From positions 1 through 33,410 of the forward strand of contig JAIVJC010000010.1 in NCBI GenBank assembly GCA_020200235.1: a DNA stretch of 33,410 nucleotides. Direction: 5' to 3'. Each line of letters starts with the position of its first letter. Within the stretch, counting starts at the first letter, position 1. A program made the translations under genes and the position numbers. The notes under the pieces are model-generated. The model saw only the letters and a program-made list of their open reading frames with translations. It was not told the DNA's origin and did no database searches. Positions 30,695 to 33,410 of this stretch are shown here, piece by piece. Origin of the DNA: Acidobacteriota bacterium (GTDB lineage: Bacteria; Acidobacteriota; Blastocatellia; Pyrinomonadales; Pyrinomonadaceae).

Positions 30695-32782
30695 TCACAT
30701 CCTCTCCGGGACTTCGATGCCGAGCGTCGAGAGGGCGTCGGTCAGGCGGTCGCGCGCGAGCGAGCCGACGCAGATGAGCACGTTGCGGCGCGCGGCGTTC
30801 TCTTCGGCGATGATGCGGTGGCGATGGTAGAAGAGGTTGAAGGCGCGCGCGAGCTGGAAGGCGTACTTCGCGAGGTGCGCGGGCTCAACCAGCGACGACG
30901 CCTGCGCCAGCGCATCGTCGAGCCTGCCGCTGAGCGAGACGAGCGACCACAACTCGTTGCCGCCCTCGCCCGCAAAGACCTCGCGGACTTCGCCGGCAGC
31001 CCTCTCGTCCGTGGCCGCGCCGCCGACGAACCGCGCCGCGACGACGCGGCTCGCGTCGTCGAGCTTGCGGAAGATGGAGTTGGCGCGCACCGCGGCGTAC
31101 TGGCAGTAGGGTCCGGTCTCGCCCTCGAAGGAGAGCGCCTCGCGGAAGTCGAAGGCGATGATCGAGTTGCGCGTCCACTTGAGCAGGAAGTAGCGGAGCG
31201 CGCCGACGGCGATCAGGTGCGCCGTCTTGCGCCTTTCGTCCTCATCAAGCTCGGGGTGGCGCGACGCGACCTCGGCGAGCGCGCTCGATTCGATCTTGTC
31301 GATCAGATCGTCAGCCTTCACGCCCAAGCCGCGCCGTCCGCTCATCTCGATGTGCGTGCGCGCGCGCTCTTCGGGGCTCAACTCGATCCCCAATTCTTCG
31401 CACGCGGCGGGCGAGAGCGCGACGACCTCGTAGTTCAGGTGGACGCTACGCTCGTGCGCCGCCTGCGAGGTGACGGCAGCCGTGCCCTTCTGCACCACCT
31501 CCTGCGTGTACGACTGCCGCGTGTCGATCACGTTATAGACGACGCGGCCGCCGCCGAAGTGTGGGCGCGCGCCACCGGTCGCGACTTCGCCCGCTTCGCT
31601 CGTCGTGATCCAGAGCCGTTGGCCGTCTGCGTAGGTATGGAAAGGCTTGTAGCGAAAGTCGAGACCGAGCTCGCCGAGCTTCCAGAGTTGGTAGGCGATG
31701 TCCTTGCCCGCGTAAGTGACCGTGCCGTTCGAGCGGACGATGATCTTGTCCGCCTCGTGCTCGTCGGTGCTGGCGTGAAGGTCGGTGGGCAGCACCCAGC
31801 AGCCCGCGTGCTTGCCCTCGGTCTCGAAGCGGATCGCGCCCCGCTCCTTCAGCCGCTCGAAGGCGCGCTGCCAGAAGCCGAGCTTGAGAATGTCCGACTC
31901 GCGCGGCAGCAGATCGTACCTGATGCCGAGCCGCAGCATCGTCTTCAGGTGACACTCGACGACGCGCGTGGCGACGTAGTCCGCCAGCTCTGCGGTCGGG
32001 TTGTCGCCCGCTTCGAGCGCGTGCAGCGTCTCGACGCGCAATTTCAAAAGCTCCGGGTCGGGCTTCGCCTCCGGATCGTCGTGGCGGTAGAAGAGACCGA
32101 CGCGCGCGTACAGGTCCCAGCAGTAGAAATCGAAGGGGCGCTCGGGCGGGAGCTGCTCGTCGAGCCGGCGCACGTCTTCGAGCGTCATGCGTTCGAGGTG
32201 CTGGAAGCCGACCACCACGTCGGCGACCTGCACGCCCGTGTTGTCGATGTAGTTGTCCACCTCGACCGACTCGCCCGCCGCCCGGAGCACGCGCACGAAC
32301 GTGTCGCCGAGCACGGCGTTGCGCAGGTGCCCGATGTGCGCCGCCTTGTTCGGGTTGATGTTCGTGTGCTCGACGATGACTTTCCCCGTCGCCGCGTCCG
32401 ACGCGCGCGCGCCGTCAGTTCGAGACGCACCGTCACCCTCTGCACGCCTGGCGAGACTGGCGAGCACGGCGGCGCGGTCGTAGAAGACGTTGATGTAACC
32501 CGCGCCCGCGACTCCGACGCGCGCCACGCCCGGCTCCTGCTCGAGCGCGGCGCGCAGCTCTTCGGCGATGGCGCGTGGGTTCACCTTCTCGCCCGTCGCC
32601 TGCTTGATCCGTTTGGCGAGCTCGAAGGCGACGGGGAAGGCGAGATCGCCCAGTTCCGTGCGCGGGGGGATTTCCGCCGTGATCTGTCCGAGCGCGACGT
32701 CGAAACGCTCCCGCGCGGTCGCGCGCACGCGCTCGCGCAACGCCTCGGACAGGTTCGATGTTCTGAGATTATCTTTCATCAT
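30695..32782 (-). CDS. argS: Arginyl-tRNA synthetase, long form
   Basis: 695 residues from ATG 32782 (ATG 32779 is equally possible), longer than the usual 550-600. N-terminal additional domain TELGDLAFPVAFELAKRIKQ; ATP-site HIGH motif in NPNKAAHIGHLRNAVLGDTF; VDNYIDNTGVQVADVVVG; the KMSKS position reads EMSGRRGLGVKADDL, so Ser-Gly-Arg replaces the canonical loop, a known type of variation in ArgRS. C-terminal anticodon-binding domain with FQLARAFNLFYHRHRIIAEE. Extra length is spread in the catalytic core (for example TYAGKDIAYQLWKLGELGLD to HFGGGRVVYNVI). GGGAG lies 12-14 nt before the start. Confidence 0.94.
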   Translation of the reverse strand: MMKDNLRTSNLSEALRERVRATARERFDVALGQITAEIPPRTELGDLAFPVAFELAKRIKQATGEKVNPRAIAEELRAALEQEPGVARVGVAGAGYINVFYDRAAVLASLARRAEGDGASRTDGARASDAATGKVIVEHTNINPNKAAHIGHLRNAVLGDTFVRVLRAAGESVEVDNYIDNTGVQVADVVVGFQHLERMTLEDVRRLDEQLPPERPFDFYCWDLYARVGLFYRHDDPEAKPDPELLKLRVETLHALEAGDNPTAELADYVATRVVECHLKTMLRLGIRYDLLPRESDILKLGFWQRAFERLKERGAIRFETEGKHAGCWVLPTDLHASTDEHEADKIIVRSNGTVTYAGKDIAYQLWKLGELGLDFRYKPFHTYADGQRLWITTSEAGEVATGGARPHFGGGRVVYNVIDTRQSYTQEVVQKGTAAVTSQAAHERSVHLNYEVVALSPAACEELGIELSPEERARTHIEMSGRRGLGVKADDLIDKIESSALAEVASRHPELDEDERRKTAHLIAVGALRYFLLKWTRNSIIAFDFREALSFEGETGPYCQYAAVRANSIFRKLDDASRVVAARFVGGAATDERAAGEVREVFAGEGGNELWSLVSLSGRLDDALAQASSLVEPAHLAKYAFQLARAFNLFYHRHRIIAEENAARRNVLICVGSLARDRLTDALSTLGIEVPERM

Positions 32783-32811
32783 TTCGTTCGCGGGCTCCCG
32801 CGCGCACTCAT
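32779..32811 (-). CDS. Possible leader peptide overlapping the argS start
   Basis: A 10-codon frame (MSARGSPRTK) starts at ATG 32811 and its TGA overlaps the argS ATG pair as ATGATG. Two of ten codons are Arg. The GGGAG inside it is the argS ribosome-binding site. It has no Shine-Dalgarno of its own. It could couple argS translation to arginine supply or be chance in a GC-rich leader. Confidence 0.25.
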   Translation of the reverse strand: MSARGSPRTK

Positions 32812-32840
32812 GGTGATTCGCGTGCGCCGGAAAAGTGGAA

Positions 32841-32863
32841 AGTATAGCGCAACCGTTTTGCGC
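32841..32863 (-). promoter_or_regulatory. argS promoter -10 with adjacent inverted repeat
   Basis: TATACT on the minus strand at 32846-32841 is a good -10, about 30 nt before the leader ATG. The inverted repeat GCGCAA/TTGCGC (32847-32852, 32858-32863, 5-nt spacer) lies directly upstream, in the -10/-35 spacer, as a repressor site would. The -35 is not obvious. Confidence 0.5.
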
Positions 32864-32897
32864 GACCCTAACCGCGCACGCGTCTGAAGTCGCCTGC

Positions 32898-32928
32898 TTG
32901 ACACCGCGCCGCCGCGCTCTGCTACCAT
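32898..32928 (+). promoter_or_regulatory. Promoter of the sirtuin gene with extended -10
   Basis: TTGACA at 32898-32903 and TACCAT at 32923-32928 preceded by TGC (extended -10); spacer 19 bp. Predicted start of transcription is about 32935, only some 9 nt before ATG 32944. Confidence 0.65.
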
Positions 32929-32943
32929 CGCCGACAAGTTTCG

Positions 32944-33410
32944 ATGAGCGCACGCACACAGACCGACCGGCTCGAAGAAGTCCGCGCGAGGCTGCGGGGG
33001 GCGCGGCGCGTCTTCGCGCTGACGGGCGCGGGCGTCTCCGCCGAGAGCGGCGTGCCGACGTTTCGCGGGGGCGGCGACGCCGCGGTCTGGAAGGGGATGC
33101 CGTTCTACGAAATCTCCTCCGCCGGCATGGTCGAGCGCGATCTCCCGGAGGTCTGGGCGTGGTTCGACTACCGCCTCGGCGTCCTGAAAGACCTGCGACC
33201 CAACCCCGCGCACGCGACGCTCGCGGGCTGGCAAGACAGGCTCGAAAACTTCACGCTCGCCACGCAGAACGTCGACGGGCTGCACCGCGCCGCCGGATCG
33301 CGCGACGTGATCGAGCTCCACGGCAACGTCTGGACGGCCCGCTGCGCGAACTGCGACGCGCGCGCAGACGTCCGCACGCTCGACGGGAACGTGCGACCGC
33401 CCGCCTGCCC
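32944..33410 (+). CDS. Sirtuin, NAD-dependent protein deacylase (cut by window end)
   Basis: 155 residues visible. NAD-binding TGAGVSAESGVPTFRG (27-42), TQNVDGLH (107-114), catalytic His126 in ELHG, first zinc Cys pair C134-x2-C137 in ARCANCD. It removes acyl groups from lysine using NAD. At the position where CobB and SIRT5-type deacylases have the YxxR pair that binds succinyl/malonyl groups, the sequence reads Phe-Asp-Tyr-Arg (74-77): Arg kept, Tyr replaced by Phe. Start ATG 32944 has no ribosome-binding site. The C-terminal half, with the second zinc Cys pair, lies outside the window. Confidence 0.92.
   Translation, partial: MSARTQTDRLEEVRARLRGARRVFALTGAGVSAESGVPTFRGGGDAAVWKGMPFYEISSAGMVERDLPEVWAWFDYRLGVLKDLRPNPAHATLAGWQDRLENFTLATQNVDGLHRAAGSRDVIELHGNVWTARCANCDARADVRTLDGNVRPPAC

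Noticed and set aside
30518-32887. Very long open frame antisense to argS (789 codons)
   Set aside because: Shadow frame caused by high GC and codon bias; its translation is Arg/Ala/Val-rich without any motif, while the minus strand encodes a clear ArgRS.

Overview
This is a high-GC, gene-dense bacterial chromosome segment. Gene content (YceD/RpmF-led fatty-acid operon, SCO protein with a CPLPDYC motif, PocR/GAF/GGDEF and HD-GYP signalling, Ser/Thr kinase-phosphatase cell-wall cluster) and the intergenic repeats suggest Acidobacteriota, perhaps Blastocatellia. That assignment is inference from general character; no 16S gene is present. I found no tRNA, rRNA, CRISPR array, prophage or insertion sequence.

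Region 1 (1-8062, + strand) is a long lipid and electron-transfer operon: the end of an unidentified gene, a near-perfect sigma-70 promoter, then yceD, rpmF, plsX, fabH, fabD, acpP, fabF, etfB and etfA. It builds the phosphatidate precursor and acyl chains (PlsX, FabH, FabD, AcpP, FabF) and adds an electron-transfer flavoprotein of the kind that takes electrons from acyl-CoA dehydrogenases. Five of its intergenic gaps hold inverted arrays of 7-bp repeats, three of which run up to, or within 2 nt of, the next start codon.

Region 2 (8097-12803) holds a repeat-bounded junction, a minus-strand copper/SCO protein, and + strand folD, coaE and an orphan oligopeptide-type binding lipoprotein.

Region 3 (13100-18774, + strand) is a tightly packed signalling operon: a damaged PocR-GAF-GGDEF diguanylate cyclase gene, a large ATPase-like protein with a C-terminal RsbW-like histidine-kinase ATPase domain, an RsbV-like STAS protein, and a GAF-HD-GYP c-di-GMP phosphodiesterase. 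It joins anti-sigma partner switching to c-di-GMP turnover and is the best candidate here for an undescribed system.

Region 4 (18799-27899, - strand) runs FHA, class B penicillin-binding protein, RodA/FtsW, PP2C phosphatase, Ser/Thr kinase with an extracellular SH3-like domain, FhaA-like FHA protein and a 7Fe-type ferredoxin, ending in a strong terminator. The core resembles the actinobacterial fhaA/fhaB-pstP-rodA-pbpA-pknA/B locus.

Region 5 (28071-33410) has a TrmH-family RNA methyltransferase (-), a divergent degenerate receiver (+), DAHP synthase aroF (-), argS (-) and the start of a sirtuin (+) cut by the window end.

The most unusual signal is a set of eight intergenic elements belonging to at least four unrelated sequence families that share one architecture: tandem 7-bp units, a central spacer, and the inverted tandem 7-bp units. 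Two are nested inside a larger REPIN-like pair of inverted 29-bp hairpin repeats.
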